This document shows, one piece after another, positions 5,341 through 5,357 of a DNA stretch of 5,357 nt. This stretch comes from CAZWDO01 sp964632485 [NCBI: uncultured bacterium] (GTDB lineage: Bacteria; JAGOEH01). The stretch spans positions 12,673 through 18,029 of the forward strand of contig CAZWDO010000039.1 of NCBI GenBank assembly GCA_964632485.1, read 5' to 3'. Under the pieces are notes generated by a model. The model made no database searches. It was given only the letters and a program-made list of their open reading frames with translations, and had not been told where the DNA came from. The translations under genes and the position numbers were made by a program. How positions within the stretch are numbered: the stretch's first letter is position 1; the number at the start of each line of letters is the position of its first letter.

Positions 5341-5357
5341 CAGAACAAAAATTGATT
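5334..5357 (+). promoter_or_regulatory. Possible rightward -35 element at the window edge
   Basis: A perfect TTGACA lies at 5334-5339 on the plus strand in AT-rich DNA. With a 17-nt spacer its -10 box would start at the final base, so the element is cut by the window edge. It overlaps the leftward candidate back to back and could serve a divergent gene beyond the window. It is unconfirmed without the -10. Confidence 0.2.

Noticed and set aside
1-5357. CRISPR array, tRNA, rRNA or insertion sequence
   Set aside because: No spaced direct repeats, no cloverleaf-like or rRNA-like segments, and no transposase motifs or paired terminal repeats were seen on either strand.

Overview
The window reads as chromosome from a Gram-negative bacterium, most likely in or near the Bacteroidota / FCB group (including Calditrichota- or Ignavibacteria-like lineages). 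The basis is an ECF sigma factor, a FecR-type anti-sigma factor and a TonB-dependent receptor with an N-terminal STN domain, all in a row. Strong AAGGAG ribosome binding sites and a TTGACA-N17-TATGAT promoter are unlike typical class Bacteroidia, so the exact phylum stays open. Every gene I can support lies on the minus strand, so the window reads right to left.

Right part (about 5357 to 3381): a compact, moderately GC-rich cluster of three or four short genes in phage-morphogenesis style. It starts at the right edge with what looks like the tail end of a gene (5258-5302). Next come an unrecognised 185-residue protein (4688-5245), an unrecognised 101-residue protein (4370-4675) whose frame continues past a TAA for 44 more natural-looking codons, and a 281-residue protein with a LamG/concanavalin-like domain (3381-4226). 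The cluster looks damaged: the 5' end of the first complete gene is ambiguous, and the second gene has an in-frame stop. AT-rich DNA borders both sides. A prophage or phage-derived remnant is the best reading, but none of the proteins can be named with certainty.

Middle (about 3380 to 3127): an AT-rich intergenic stretch with a near-consensus sigma-70-type promoter at 3223-3251. It is followed at once by an excellent Shine-Dalgarno sequence and a six-codon mini-ORF, MDGVPD, ahead of the sigma gene.

Left part (3126 to 1): a cell-surface-signalling unit in the order ECF sigma factor, FecR-like transmembrane anti-sigma factor, TonB-dependent outer-membrane receptor. The receptor runs off the left edge after 413 codons. 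From the known FecIRA logic, ligand binding by the receptor is passed through its periplasmic STN domain to the C-terminal part of FecR, which then frees the sigma factor to transcribe the receptor operon. The ligand cannot be read from this sequence, and no SusD-like partner is visible in the window.
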